Positions 18,024-27,476 of a DNA stretch of 64,000 bases are shown here, piece after piece. Position 1 is the stretch's first letter. Every line of letters starts with the position of its first letter. Below the pieces are notes generated by a model, which was given only the letters and a program-made list of their open reading frames with translations, was not told the DNA's origin and searched no databases. This DNA is from Clostridiales bacterium (lineage in GTDB: Bacteria; Acidobacteriota; Aminicenantia; Aminicenantales; UBA8522): positions 158,264 through 222,263 of the forward strand of contig JARYMI010000002.1 in the NCBI GenBank assembly GCA_029907205.1, written 5' to 3'. A program made the position numbers and the translations under genes.

Positions 18024-19436
18024 TTACATCTTCTCTAGGCCTGGTGTTGCCGTCTTTCTTTTTCTCCAGAAAATATAGGCCGGGGCTCCCGCCAGGATTA
18101 TGCCCAGTCCGATAGCAGATTCGAAGGGCTGCGACAGGATACTGTTCAGGAAAATGGCCAGGTTGACGAGGATAAACACCGACGGAACGATTGGATACCC
18201 CCAGGTTCGGTAAGGCCTGAGTTTCTCGGGCTGCCTTATCCTGAGGATGATGACGGCCGCTCCAGTTGCCGCAAAAAACAAAACCACCGCAAAGATGACG
18301 TATTCATAAAGCGTCTGGTACGTCCCTGACAGGCAGAGAAGTGAAGACCAAACGGCCTGCCAGATAATGGCTGTAGTGGGTACCCGAAAGCGCGGATGAA
18401 TGAAGCTCATCCGCTTGAAAAAAAGACGCTCCTCAGCCATGGCATAATAAACCCTTGGCCCGTAGAGAATCGTGGCGCTAAGACAACCGAATATTGTCAC
18501 TGTAATGCCTGCAGCAATCAGGAACGCTCCTTGATGACCGAAGAGCGAGCTTGCAACCATCTCGCCGACACGCGCGACTCCCTTCATCCGCTCAATCGGT
18601 ACAGTCATGACGTAGACAATATTTACCAAAAGATAAATGATTGTGATCGCCGCTGTTCCCAAGAAAAGGCTCAACGGGATGTTCCGCTTCGGGTTTTTTA
18701 TCTCTTCGGCTGTGCAGCTAACCGAATACCAGCCGTCATAAGTCCAGATTACCGCGAACAAGGCCAACCCCATGAATTTGAAGTTCAGCGGCCCGGCCGA
18801 GGCAAAAAATTGACTCAGATCCCGGATACCTGATTTGCTTCCCACGAACAACCCTCCGAGGACAATCGCCGCCAGGAGGCCAATCCTCAAGAAAGTGAAA
18901 AGGTTCTGGACAAATATGCCGCTTTTTATCCCCAGATAGTTTATGGCCGAAAGGACAGCTACTGACCCCACCGCGACGAATTGACCAGCTGAAAGAGAGA
19001 AGGGGAAGCCGACGATCTCTCCTTTTACTAATGAAGCCTGGGGAGATAGCCCAGGCAAAAAGTATCCCGCATATTCGGCAAACCCGACGGCCAGAGCGGC
19101 AATCCCGCCGCACTCAATGACCCAGAAAAATGTCCAGCCGAAAAGGAATCCCGCCCAATCTCCGTAAGCTTCTTTGAGGTAAACAAACTGCCCCCCTGCC
19201 TTTGGAAACATCGAACCTAGCTCACCGAAGGATAAACCGCCGCAAAGGGTTATTATTCCGCCGACAAGCCAGACGATCAACACCATGAAAACTGAAGGAA
19301 CGAACTCGGCGATAAACCCCGTCGTCATGAAAATTCCGGACCCAACAACCCCCCCTACCACCAAGAATACCGAATCCATGAGACTCATCTTCTGGACGAA
19401 CCCTGCCTTTGACCCGCTCTCTGTTCGCTTGTTCAT
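18024..19436 (-). CDS. APC-family amino acid permease
   Basis: Amino acid-polyamine-organocation permease (470 aa) with about 12 membrane segments. The first one carries the substrate-binding GGVVGSGIFMTTG motif; FGELGSMFPKAGGQFVYLKEAYG and the TYDGWYSVSCTAEEIKNPKRNIP block are also diagnostic. The substrate is unresolved; LAT-type exchangers look similar. The ATG at 19436 is preferred to an in-frame one 22 codons upstream because a strong promoter lies inside that extension. The transcript would then begin only a few bases before the ATG. Confidence 0.88.
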   Translation of the reverse strand: MNKRTESGSKAGFVQKMSLMDSVFLVVGGVVGSGIFMTTGFIAEFVPSVFMVLIVWLVGGIITLCGGLSFGELGSMFPKAGGQFVYLKEAYGDWAGFLFGWTFFWVIECGGIAALAVGFAEYAGYFLPGLSPQASLVKGEIVGFPFSLSAGQFVAVGSVAVLSAINYLGIKSGIFVQNLFTFLRIGLLAAIVLGGLFVGSKSGIRDLSQFFASAGPLNFKFMGLALFAVIWTYDGWYSVSCTAEEIKNPKRNIPLSLFLGTAAITIIYLLVNIVYVMTVPIERMKGVARVGEMVASSLFGHQGAFLIAAGITVTIFGCLSATILYGPRVYYAMAEERLFFKRMSFIHPRFRVPTTAIIWQAVWSSLLCLSGTYQTLYEYVIFAVVLFFAATGAAVIILRIRQPEKLRPYRTWGYPIVPSVFILVNLAIFLNSILSQPFESAIGLGIILAGAPAYIFWRKRKTATPGLEKM

Positions 19437-19449
19437 AACGATTTTTCTG

Positions 19450-19478
19450 ATTATACTTAATCGATTTTTTCTCTTCAA
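19450..19478 (-). promoter_or_regulatory. Strong sigma70-type promoter of the APC permease gene
   Basis: Minus strand: TTGAAG (19473-19478), 17-base spacer, perfect TATAAT (19450-19455). Thirteen bases separate the -10 box from the ATG, so the leader would be about six bases. Confidence 0.65.
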
Positions 19479-19538
19479 ACGATTTATTTTTTCATTCATC
19501 ATGTTTTATAACGAATCTCTGCTCGAGCGCCTTAAAAT

Positions 19539-19561
19539 ACTGTAATTGATTTATTTACAGT
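19539..19561. promoter_or_regulatory. Inverted repeat upstream of parA, possible operator
   Basis: Perfect arms ACTGTAA (19539-19545) and TTACAGT (19555-19561) separated by nine bases, in the divergent gap between the permease and parA. Confidence 0.45.
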
Positions 19562-19572
19562 TATTTAGCTTA

Positions 19573-19590
19573 ATGTCGGCATGCCGACAT
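19573..19590. promoter_or_regulatory. 18-base perfect palindrome upstream of parAB (operator or parS-like)
   Basis: ATGTCGGCATGCCGACAT is fully self-complementary and lies 39 bases upstream of the parA -35 box. It lacks the CACGTG core of canonical chromosomal parS, so it may be a plasmid-type parS or a repressor site. Confidence 0.5.
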
Positions 19591-19628
19591 CCATTTTTCC
19601 CTTTCATTCCTTTTGCTTAACCATTTTC

Positions 19629-19657
19629 TTGCTTTTTTCTTTTTCTTTTATTATGCT
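19629..19657 (+). promoter_or_regulatory. Candidate promoter of parAB
   Basis: TTGCTT (19629-19634), 17-base spacer, TATGCT (19652-19657) within a T-rich tract. The expected transcript start is ~30 bases before the chosen parA start. Confidence 0.5.
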
Positions 19658-19695
19658 ATTTTTTAAAATTGCTCGCCCTTGGAGAGAGGCTGTTC

Positions 19696-20460
19696 TTGAT
19701 TATTGCGATCACGAATCAGAAAGGCGGAGTAGGGAAGACGACGACGGCTCTCAATATTTCAGCCGCTCTCGCGTTGATGGGCCAAAAGATGCTCCTTGTG
19801 GATACAGACCCCCAGGCCCACAGCACAATATCCGTCCTGAATGACCCAGGCTGCTTCTCGAAATCGCTCTATGATGTTATGATGCGCCAAGAAGAAAACA
19901 TCGAAACGATTATTTCTAAATCAACCATACCCGGCCTCGATATCGCCATCTCAAAGATTTCCATGGCCAAGCTTGAGCCATCTTTGTTAGGTGAGATTGA
20001 CGGTCATTATCGCCTTAGGGAGATCCTTGAGCCGGTAAGAGAAAATTATACGCATATCGTCATTGATACTCCGCCGACCCTTGGGCTCATCACCCTCAAT
20101 TCTCTCGTTGCTGCCACTCATATTTTGATTCCTATCCAGTCTTCCTATCTTTGCCTCGAAGGGACAGACGATCTCCTCGAGACGATTGATAAGGTAAAAA
20201 GAGTGGCCAACCCAGAATTGCGCATTCTTGGAATCTTAATCACCCTTCATGATAAGAGGACCAATATCTCAAAAGACGTCGTCAAGAGAATTCGAAAAGT
20301 TTTTGGCGGCCTCGTTTTCAAAACGCTCGTCTCTAAGAGCGTTAAGCTTGAAGAAAGCCCCGCTTATAAAGAATCAATATTCACGTATGCTCCCAATTCT
20401 GTTGGAGCCTATCAATACAGAAAAATAGCTGAGGAGATCATCCAGCGTGCAGAAAACTAA
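19696..20460 (+). CDS. parA: ParA/Soj-family partition ATPase
   Basis: Deviant Walker ATPase (254 aa) that dimerises on DNA with ATP and drives segregation of ParB-bound origin or plasmid. The start is taken as TTG because GGAGAGAGG precedes it by six bases, and the protein then begins directly with IIAITNQKGGVGKTTT (signature-lysine Walker A, KGGVGKTT). Also present are LLVDTDPQAH (Walker A'), and HIVIDTPPTLGLIT (Walker B). No N-terminal HTH domain is present, as in chromosomal Soj/ParA. Its stop overlaps parB by 14 bases. Confidence 0.93.
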   Translation: MIIAITNQKGGVGKTTTALNISAALALMGQKMLLVDTDPQAHSTISVLNDPGCFSKSLYDVMMRQEENIETIISKSTIPGLDIAISKISMAKLEPSLLGEIDGHYRLREILEPVRENYTHIVIDTPPTLGLITLNSLVAATHILIPIQSSYLCLEGTDDLLETIDKVKRVANPELRILGILITLHDKRTNISKDVVKRIRKVFGGLVFKTLVSKSVKLEESPAYKESIFTYAPNSVGAYQYRKIAEEIIQRAEN

Positions 20461-21283
20461 ACGATCCGGGTTGCCTGATTCAATTTCTATGCGGCATGAT
20501 GGTCATTTCGTCGACCTTATTTCTTCGCGATCTTCCGGTCCTCGTATCAGGATGATTTCTCTTAATAAAATTGATCCCAACCCTCAACAGGCTCGAAGCG
20601 AGCTGGGAAATCTTGACGAGCTAATGGCCTCTATAAAAGCCAAAGGAGTCCTCGAGCCTATCCTCGTGCGTCCGAAGAACGACCGCTACGAAATCATCGC
20701 TGGCGAGCGCCGCTTTGTCGCCGCAAAAAATGCCGGCCTCACCGAAATTCCCTGCATTGAGATGAACGTTAAGGACAATGAGGCTCTTGAGCTCGCCCTT
20801 ATTGAAAACCTTCAAAGAAAAGACCTGGACGTCTTTGAAGAAGCTGACGGCTTGAATGCACTTGTCGATATTTATGGTTATAACCACAGCCAGCTGGCCG
20901 AAAAAATCGGCAAGGCCCGCTCAACCGTCACAGAAATCGTCAACATCGCCAGAATTCCAAGAAAACTCCGAGAACTCTGCAAAACATATGAGGTCACAAG
21001 CCGAAGCACGCTAATTGAAATTGCTAAGCTCACCAATGAAGAAGATATGGAACGTCTTGTTAACGAAATCGCTGAAAGAGGGCTGCGTCGCGAGGATACT
21101 CGAGAGCTTTCAAAAAAAATAAAGGGTAAAATCAAGAAAGGAAAACCTTATATTTTCAGTTATAGCCCGAAGAATAACGATTATTACTATCTTAGGATTG
21201 AATTTAAAAAGCATTCTGTAAGCAAAGAGGAAATCATAAGGGTACTTGAAGAAATCATTTCTAAGCTGAAGGATAAGAAATAA
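20447..21283 (+). CDS. parB: ParB/Spo0J-family partition protein
   Basis: Centromere-binding CTPase (278 aa) partner of ParA. The GTG start overlaps the parA end. The ParB/sulfiredoxin-like domain begins near residue 34 (RMISLNKIDPNPQQAR) with the CTP-site motifs AGERRFVAAKNAG and LIENLQRKDL. A helix-turn-helix follows (NHSQLAEKIGKARSTVTEIVNIARIP). A Lys-rich linker and short C-terminal dimer region end it; that tail (YSPKNNDYYYLRIEFKK) is less like standard chromosomal ParB. The cluster lies between transporters and rho rather than beside gidAB, so origin proximity is unproven. Confidence 0.92.
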   Translation: MQKTKRSGLPDSISMRHDGHFVDLISSRSSGPRIRMISLNKIDPNPQQARSELGNLDELMASIKAKGVLEPILVRPKNDRYEIIAGERRFVAAKNAGLTEIPCIEMNVKDNEALELALIENLQRKDLDVFEEADGLNALVDIYGYNHSQLAEKIGKARSTVTEIVNIARIPRKLRELCKTYEVTSRSTLIEIAKLTNEEDMERLVNEIAERGLRREDTRELSKKIKGKIKKGKPYIFSYSPKNNDYYYLRIEFKKHSVSKEEIIRVLEEIISKLKDKK

Positions 21284-21676
21284 GCGTCTTGGAGAGAAAA
21301 TGGTCTAAGTTGACATAATAATCCTTATGCGACGCATTTTTACCCTTTTTATATTGCTTATAGACAATCTTTTTCTTCTAATTCATTAAAATCCGTCTTT
21401 TCCGTTGAAGTTATCCCTCTTCTGATGAGCTTCTATCCATCAACGACGTTCATCTTATGGCTCTATTTTTTTCTATTCGAACCTGAATGTAGCTTATAAA
21501 CGTTTACAATGAGGAAGCCGTAATAATATGATGATATTAATGTCCTTCATGCGCTGGCCATTGGAGGTAAATGCTTTTTTTATTCCTTCAGGAGAAGCGG
21601 GATACGCGATTCTTTCTTAAGATCAGCCGAGCGTCGCCAAAGGCGGGCCGCTACTCCCCCACCCTCTATAGCTGCG
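21284..21676. other. AT-rich convergent intergenic region, no gene seen
   Basis: 393 bases between parB and rho. One short frame (from 21571) follows an apparent GGAGG but runs into the 3' end of rho on the other strand and has no recognisable content. TTGACA near 21313 lacks a matching -10 box. Confidence 0.45.
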
Positions 21677-22957
21677 TTACAACCCTTTGCTCATGGCGTT
21701 CAGGAATTCGGAGTTCGTCTTGGTCTTCCCGAGTTTTTCCACCAATAGTTCCATCGCCTCAACTTCAGAAAGCTGGCTCAAGACCTTCCTCAAGATCCAG
21801 ATTCGGTTAAGGTCAGCTTCCTCGATCAAAAGCTCTTCCTTTCTTGTCGCTGACCTGTTGATATCGATGGCGGGGAAAAGACGTTTGTCGACAAGCCTTC
21901 GGTCCAGGTTGATCTCCATATTCCCCGTTCCTTTGAATTCTTCGAAAATAACATCATCCATCCGGCTTCCTGTGTCAACGAGGGCAGTGGCCACGATCGT
22001 CAGGCTGCCGCCTTCCTCAACTTTTCTGGCCGAGCCGAAGAATTTCTTCGGCTTGTTCAGGGCGTTGGCGTCGATTCCGCCTGACAATACCTTGCCAGAC
22101 GGCGGGATGATGGCGTTGTGAGCTCTGGCCAGCCTTGTGACGCTGTCAAGCAGGATAGCCACGTCTCTCTTGATTTCAACCAGCCTCTTGGCCTTCTCAA
22201 GCACGATATTAGCCACCTGTGCGTTTCTTGCCGGCGGCTCGTCAAAGGTTGACGCCACGACCTCTCCGTTGACGCTCCTTTGAAAATCTGTGACTTCTTC
22301 CGGACGCTCCGCGACCAGGAGGACGATGAGGAAGATTTCCGGGTGGTTTTTCTCGATCGACTTGGCGATTGTCTTGAGCAACGTGGTTTTGCCGGCCCGT
22401 GGGGGTGAAACGATCAGCCCTCTCTGTCCTTTGCCGATCGGGGTCAAGAGGTCCATGATTCGGGCGTTCATGTTCTTGGCATTCCCGTCCTCCAGGTTGA
22501 TTTTCTCGAACGGATAGAGCGGGGTCAGGTGCTCAAAGTGGATGTTCCGTCTCATGTCCTGCAAAACATCCGGGTGGGTGAAATTGATGGCTTCGATCTT
22601 GATCAGGGCGAAGTATTTCTCGCCGTTTTTTGGAGGCCGGACGATACCCGATATGGTGTCGCCCGTGCGGAGCTGAAATTTCCTTATCTGCGAAGGAGAA
22701 ACGTAGATGTCGTCCTGGCTCGGCAGATAGCTGAATTCAGGCGCCCGAAGGAAGCCGAACCCGTCTTCCAGACACTCCAAAACACCCTCTGAAAAAAGGA
22801 GCCCGTTCTTTTTGGCCTGGGCTTCAAGAATCCTGAAAATCAGGTTGTGCTTGCTGGCGTCATCAATTTCCTCGTCTTCAACGCCGGCTTGGCCGGCAAT
22901 TTTTTGAAGCTCCTTCTTCTCTTTTTCTTCGAGCTCAACCAAACTGTACTCTTTCAT
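21677..22957 (-). CDS. rho: Transcription termination factor Rho
   Basis: Hexameric RNA helicase (426 aa) that ends transcription. In order: N-terminal helical domain (1-55), OSB-fold RNA-binding domain with [26 protein letters not shown]-loop [12 protein letters not shown], Walker [18 protein letters not shown]- and R-loop segments [26 protein letters not shown], and the arginine-finger region [13 protein letters not shown]. Length is normal and there is no N-terminal insertion. It is transcribed in the same direction as lon, 179 bases upstream; that gap holds short dyads but no clear promoter. Few intrinsic terminators are visible in the window, which fits reliance on Rho. Confidence 0.97.
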   Translation of the reverse strand: MKEYSLVELEEKEKKELQKIAGQAGVEDEEIDDASKHNLIFRILEAQAKKNGLLFSEGVLECLEDGFGFLRAPEFSYLPSQDDIYVSPSQIRKFQLRTGDTISGIVRPPKNGEKYFALIKIEAINFTHPDVLQDMRRNIHFEHLTPLYPFEKINLEDGNAKNMNARIMDLLTPIGKGQRGLIVSPPRAGKTTLLKTIAKSIEKNHPEIFLIVLLVAERPEEVTDFQRSVNGEVVASTFDEPPARNAQVANIVLEKAKRLVEIKRDVAILLDSVTRLARAHNAIIPPSGKVLSGGIDANALNKPKKFFGSARKVEEGGSLTIVATALVDTGSRMDDVIFEEFKGTGNMEINLDRRLVDKRLFPAIDINRSATRKEELLIEEADLNRIWILRKVLSQLSEVEAMELLVEKLGKTKTNSEFLNAMSKGL

Positions 22958-23136
22958 CTCGTTCGTCTCCTTAGCTCATTTTTTTTCGTTATTTCCCGAT
23001 GACATTGACGTCACGGGGCATTCCGATTTTCTCTTGTCCTGATAACCTCAACTTCGGTTATTGTTCTGTCATTCGAGCTGACGTCGCTTCATTCATCGTC
23101 CTGAAATGAATCGGCGTGCTCGATCTCGGCTCTTCA

Positions 23137-25566
23137 TCAATGCGGGAAGGGAGGCTCGGCCGGGCCCTTGCCCTCCTCCCCTTCCTGGGAAACCTCCTGG
23201 GCCACGATCATTTTCTCTTTTGGGGGTTTCTGGGGAAGGTCTTTAGTCAGAACTATCTTAAGGACTTCGTCCATTGTTTCAACGAGATGGATGCACAAAT
23301 CCTGTTTGATCACCTTGGGGACATCCTTGAGGTCTGGCTTATTATCGATGGGAATAATCGCTTCACGGATTCCCTCCCGGTGGGCCGCCAGGAGTTTTTC
23401 TTTTATCCCGCCGACAGGGAGGACTTTCCCCTTGAGAGTGATCTCCCCGCTCATCGCAATTCTTCTGTTCACCGGGATTTCGGTCAGAAGGGAAATGATC
23501 GATGTGGCGATGGTGATTCCCGCTGAAGGCCCTTCTTTGGGCGTCGAACCTTCAGGGACATGAATGTGAATATCAAAATTCTTGTGGAGGTCCTTGACAA
23601 TATTCAGCTCGTAGATTTTTCCCCTGACATAGCTGAAGGCGGCCTGGGCCGATTCCTGCATGATTTCGCCTAACTGCCCTGTCAGGGTGAAATTCCCTTT
23701 GCCGTGGACCTTAGTTGATTCGAAGGTCAGAAGCTCGCCGCCAAACTCTGTCCAGGCCATGCCGATGGCAGCTCCGATTTCGTCTTTCTTATCTATCTCT
23801 GAACGCCTGTACCTGGGGATTCCTAGATAGGTTTCGAGGTTTTTCGGCGTGACTCTTTCACGGTGGTCCTTTCCTTTCTGGACAACCTTTTTGACGAGCT
23901 TGCGGCAGATTGACGTGATCTCTCTTTCCAGGTTTCGGACCCCCGCTTCTCTCGTGTACTCGCGGATGATCTTCTGGAGCGCCTGATCGACTATCTTCAA
24001 GTTGGCAGGCTTCAAGCCGTGCGCTTTCATCTGCTTGGGAATCAAAAATTTCTTTGCGATCTGCAGCTTTTCATCCTCGGTGTAGCCGGGGAGGCGAATG
24101 ACTTCCATGCGGTCGACAAGAGGGCGCGGTATCGGCTCGAGCATGTTGGCCGTGACAATAAACATAACCTGAGACAAGTCGAAATCAGTGTCGATGTAAT
24201 GGTCAAGAAATGTGCTGTTCTGCTCCGGGTCGAGGACTTCCATCAAGGCTGACGCTGGGTCGCCCCTGAAATCCATGCTCATTTTATCGACTTCGTCGAG
24301 CAGGAAAACCGGGTTCTTTGTGCCGGCCCTCTTGATCATCTGGATGATCCGGCCAGGGTAGGCGCCGATGTAGGTCCGCCGGTGTCCTCGAATTTCTGCC
24401 TCGTCTCGAACCCCGCCAAGCGACAGGCGGACGAATTTCCTGCCGGTGGCCCGGGCGATCGAACGGCCGAGTGAACTCTTCCCTACGCCGGGAGGGCCGA
24501 TGAGCCCCAGGATGACGCCCTTGGGGTTCTTGACCAACTGCCGGATGGAAAGATACTCGATGATCCTTTCCTTAACTTTCTCCAGCCCGTAGTGGTCTTC
24601 TTCGAGAATCCTCTCGGCTTCCTTGAGGTCTCTTTTCTCGCGACTCTTTTTGTTCCACGGAACGGAAATCAGCCAGTCCAGGTAGTTCCGGCAGACGGTT
24701 GCCTCGGCCGACATCGGCGGCATCGTCTCTAGCCTCTCTATTTCCTTAAGGGCTTTTTCTTCGGCGTCGGAAGGCATATTGGCCTTTTTGACTTTTTGCT
24801 TGAGTTCCTCGATTTCGTTCGGCTGGTCTTCTTTGCGCAACCCGGGTCCGGCAGGGAAAATATTCTGGCGGCTGTCCTTGCCCGAGACTTTTTGCCGCTC
24901 GTGTTTGAAACCCTCTCGCCTGAGTTTCGAATGGATCTTCAGAATTTCGTTCTCAAGAAGGTAGTTCAAACGACGGATTCTTTCGAGAGGGCTAATTGTT
25001 TCTAACAGATTCTGCTTTTCCTCGAGAGGCAAGTAGAGATGGGAAGAGATGATATCGCTGATTCTCTCCGGAGTCGTGTCCCTCAAGGCCGGGATGATGG
25101 ACTCGATATTGGCATTCTGGTTGACTTTCAGGTAATCCTCAAACAAAGCCAGAACCCTCTTCAGGAGTTCTTTTATTTCCGGGCTGTTGTCTTCTATTTC
25201 CCGGATGACTTTTGCCAGGACTTGATAATACGGAAAAGTGCTCAGGTACTCGATGACCCGCGCCCTTTTCTTCGCCTCGACGATGACCTTAACATTCTTC
25301 TCGTCGGATTTTACCGTCCGGATAATCTTGGCCGTGACTCCAAGGGAATAGATATCTTTGGGCGATGGGTTGTCCAATGAGGCATCCATTTGGGCGGAGA
25401 GGAAGATCATTTTATCCTTTTCCGCGGCTTTATCCAGCGCCTGGATAGAAGAGGGCCTCCCGATGATGAAGGGCACCAACGTTGAAGGGAAGATAACCAG
25501 GTCTCGCAACGGAATAAGCGGGATGTTGCGGATCATCTCTGTGCCGCTGTTTATTTCATGGGTCAT
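23137..25566 (-). CDS. lon: ATP-dependent protease Lon (LonA)
   Basis: Soluble AAA+ serine protease (809 aa) degrading damaged and regulatory proteins. The N-terminal LAN domain starts at IPLIPLRDLVIFPSTLVPFIIGR. A coiled-coil region, the ATPase module (GPPGVGKSSLGRSIA, then FLLDEVDKM) and the proteolytic domain follow. The Ser-Lys dyad is in KEGPSAGITIATS and VGGIKEKLLAAHREG. Length matches LonA (~800 aa) and not membrane LonB. One base separates it from the clpX stop, so it is co-translated in the tig-clpP-clpX-lon operon. Confidence 0.97.
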   Translation of the reverse strand: MTHEINSGTEMIRNIPLIPLRDLVIFPSTLVPFIIGRPSSIQALDKAAEKDKMIFLSAQMDASLDNPSPKDIYSLGVTAKIIRTVKSDEKNVKVIVEAKKRARVIEYLSTFPYYQVLAKVIREIEDNSPEIKELLKRVLALFEDYLKVNQNANIESIIPALRDTTPERISDIISSHLYLPLEEKQNLLETISPLERIRRLNYLLENEILKIHSKLRREGFKHERQKVSGKDSRQNIFPAGPGLRKEDQPNEIEELKQKVKKANMPSDAEEKALKEIERLETMPPMSAEATVCRNYLDWLISVPWNKKSREKRDLKEAERILEEDHYGLEKVKERIIEYLSIRQLVKNPKGVILGLIGPPGVGKSSLGRSIARATGRKFVRLSLGGVRDEAEIRGHRRTYIGAYPGRIIQMIKRAGTKNPVFLLDEVDKMSMDFRGDPASALMEVLDPEQNSTFLDHYIDTDFDLSQVMFIVTANMLEPIPRPLVDRMEVIRLPGYTEDEKLQIAKKFLIPKQMKAHGLKPANLKIVDQALQKIIREYTREAGVRNLEREITSICRKLVKKVVQKGKDHRERVTPKNLETYLGIPRYRRSEIDKKDEIGAAIGMAWTEFGGELLTFESTKVHGKGNFTLTGQLGEIMQESAQAAFSYVRGKIYELNIVKDLHKNFDIHIHVPEGSTPKEGPSAGITIATSIISLLTEIPVNRRIAMSGEITLKGKVLPVGGIKEKLLAAHREGIREAIIPIDNKPDLKDVPKVIKQDLCIHLVETMDEVLKIVLTKDLPQKPPKEKMIVAQEVSQEGEEGKGPAEPPFPH

Positions 25567-25567
25567 C

Positions 25568-26827
25568 CTATTCTCCCACTGCTCTTTTTAGTCGTTCAAA
25601 GACCTGTCCGTCCTCTTCCACCATTTTTCTGGAGATCTCGATCTTAGTCGCTTTCTTGGATGAGGGAAGGTCATACATGAGATCGAGCATGAGATCCTCG
25701 ATGATCGTCCTCAGTCCCCTCGCCCCTAACTTTTTCTGGAGAGATTTCTGGGCGATGGCCACCAGGGCGTCTTCGGCGAACTCGAGCTCAACGCCTTCCA
25801 TTTCGAAAAGCTTCTGGAACTGTTTGACGATAGCGTTTTTGGGCTTGGAAAGGATCGCCACCAAGTCGCTGATATCTAGGTCATCAAACACGGCGACAAC
25901 AGGAATTCGGCCGACGAGTTCAGGGATGAGACCGTATTTGATGAGGTCCTGAGGAATGAGTTCGTTGAAGATTTCTCCCGGTTCCTCTCTTTTTTTTGTC
26001 TTGAGCTCGGCTTTGAAACCGACAGCTGTTTTCCCGATTCTCTGGGCGATGATTTTATCCAGCCCGATAAAAGCGCCGCCGCAAATAAACAGGATGTCGG
26101 TCGTGTCAATCGGGATGAATTCCTGGTAGGGATGCTTGCGGCCTCCTTGGGGAGGGATGTTGGTCACAGTTCCTTCGATGATTTTGAGGAGGGCTTGCTG
26201 GACACCCTCGCCGGAAACATCGCGCGTAATAGAGGGGCTGTCGCCTTTTCGGCTGATCTTGTCGATCTCGTCGATGTAGACGATGCCCCGTTGAGTCTTC
26301 TCAATATCTCCCTGGGACGCCTGGAAGAGCTTGAGGATGACATTTTCGACGTCCTCCCCGACGTAGCCCGCCTCTGTCAGGGTTGTGGCGTCGGCGATGG
26401 CGAAAGGCACGGAAAGAATCTTCGCCAGCGTCTGAGCCATCAGGGTTTTGCCCGTGCCGGTTGGTCCGATGAGAAGGATGTTGCTCTTAGCAACCTCGAC
26501 GTCGGAAAAGCTCTTCTTCAACTTGATCCTTTTGTAGTGGTTGTAGACGGCCACGGATATTTTTTTCTTGGCTTTTTCCTGGCCGATGATGTACTCGTCA
26601 AGGGCGCTCTTGATCTGCTGGGGGGTCAGGAAATCAGCCTTCTTATGCTTCACGGCATCGTCTCTCAGTTTATCTGTATGTATAATAGAATGAGCGATTT
26701 CTATACAGCTATCGCAAATATAGACGCCTTTTGGCCCGGCGATCAGCTTTTTCGCCTGAGCCTGGGTCCGGCTGCAGAAATTGCACTTGATGACGCTGTC
26801 CGTTTTTTCTTTAAGCGTTTCGTCCAT
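25568..26827 (-). CDS. clpX: ATP-dependent Clp protease ATP-binding subunit ClpX
   Basis: Hexameric unfoldase (419 aa) that feeds substrates to ClpP. The N-terminal zinc-binding domain has CNFC and CDSC ligand pairs (about residues 15-40). The AAA+ core shows [15 protein letters not shown], the pore loop GYVG, Walker [10 protein letters not shown] and sensor-2 KLGARGLR. The ClpP-contact loop appears as VGF rather than the usual IGF, a mild change. It lies 47 bases after clpP and one base before lon. Confidence 0.97.
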   Translation of the reverse strand: MDETLKEKTDSVIKCNFCSRTQAQAKKLIAGPKGVYICDSCIEIAHSIIHTDKLRDDAVKHKKADFLTPQQIKSALDEYIIGQEKAKKKISVAVYNHYKRIKLKKSFSDVEVAKSNILLIGPTGTGKTLMAQTLAKILSVPFAIADATTLTEAGYVGEDVENVILKLFQASQGDIEKTQRGIVYIDEIDKISRKGDSPSITRDVSGEGVQQALLKIIEGTVTNIPPQGGRKHPYQEFIPIDTTDILFICGGAFIGLDKIIAQRIGKTAVGFKAELKTKKREEPGEIFNELIPQDLIKYGLIPELVGRIPVVAVFDDLDISDLVAILSKPKNAIVKQFQKLFEMEGVELEFAEDALVAIAQKSLQKKLGARGLRTIIEDLMLDLMYDLPSSKKATKIEISRKMVEEDGQVFERLKRAVGE

Positions 26828-26874
26828 TGTCCTTACAAGACATCCCGGCCTCAGATGGGGGGCCAGGAAAAAGT

Positions 26875-27468
26875 TTACTTCTTCTGGTCCCGGGTGGCGA
26901 TGATATGATCGACGAGACCATAGTCCTTCGCCTCGGCGGCCGTCATGATGAAATCTCTCTCGATGTCGGCCTGGATTTTTTCCTTTGCCTGGCGCGTGTG
27001 CCTGGCCAAAATCTCATTCAGGTTCTCTCGGATACGCAGAACCTCCTTCGCCTGGATGGCGATGTCCGACGCCTGGCCCTGGAAGCCTCCCCAGGGCTGG
27101 TGGAGGACAATGCGAGAATTGGGCAGAGAATAGCGTTTGCCCGCCGTTCCAGCAGCGAGCAACACAGCTGCCATGCTGGCTGCCTGCCCAACGCATATCG
27201 TCGCCACATCAGACTTGATAAACTGCATCGTGTCGTAAATGGCGATGCCGGCAGGAATGCTGCCTCCCAGTGAATTGATGTACAAGGAGACATCCTTCTC
27301 CGGGTTTTCAGCTTCCAGATAAAGGAGCTGGGCGATGACCAAGTTGGCCACGTCATCGGTGATCTCAGAACCGATAAAAATGATGTTATCTTTGAGCAGC
27401 CGGGAATAAATGTCATAGGCACGCTCGCTCCGGCCGTCCTGTTCAACAACAAAGGGGATTAAAGCCAT
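26875..27468 (-). CDS. clpP: ATP-dependent Clp protease proteolytic subunit ClpP
   Basis: Tetradecameric serine protease subunit (197 aa). The N-terminus begins near the mature form ([25 protein letters not shown]). The triad is visible as Ser in [14 protein letters not shown], His in [10 protein letters not shown] and Asp in [17 protein letters not shown]. Eight bases separate it from the trigger factor gene upstream. Gene order tig-clpP-clpX-lon is the common conserved arrangement, so this is the housekeeping copy. Confidence 0.97.
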   Translation of the reverse strand: MALIPFVVEQDGRSERAYDIYSRLLKDNIIFIGSEITDDVANLVIAQLLYLEAENPEKDVSLYINSLGGSIPAGIAIYDTMQFIKSDVATICVGQAASMAAVLLAAGTAGKRYSLPNSRIVLHQPWGGFQGQASDIAIQAKEVLRIRENLNEILARHTRQAKEKIQADIERDFIMTAAEAKDYGLVDHIIATRDQKK

Positions 27469-27476
27469 AGGGAGTA

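Noticed and set aside
19570-21283. parAB as evidence for an integrated plasmid
   Set aside because: No replication, mobilisation or integrase gene nearby; ParA lacks the plasmid-type N-terminal HTH, so a chromosomal pair is equally likely.
21571-21810. Short plus-strand frame after an apparent GGAGG next to rho
   Set aside because: It runs antisense into the conserved 3' end of rho and has no protein-like pattern.
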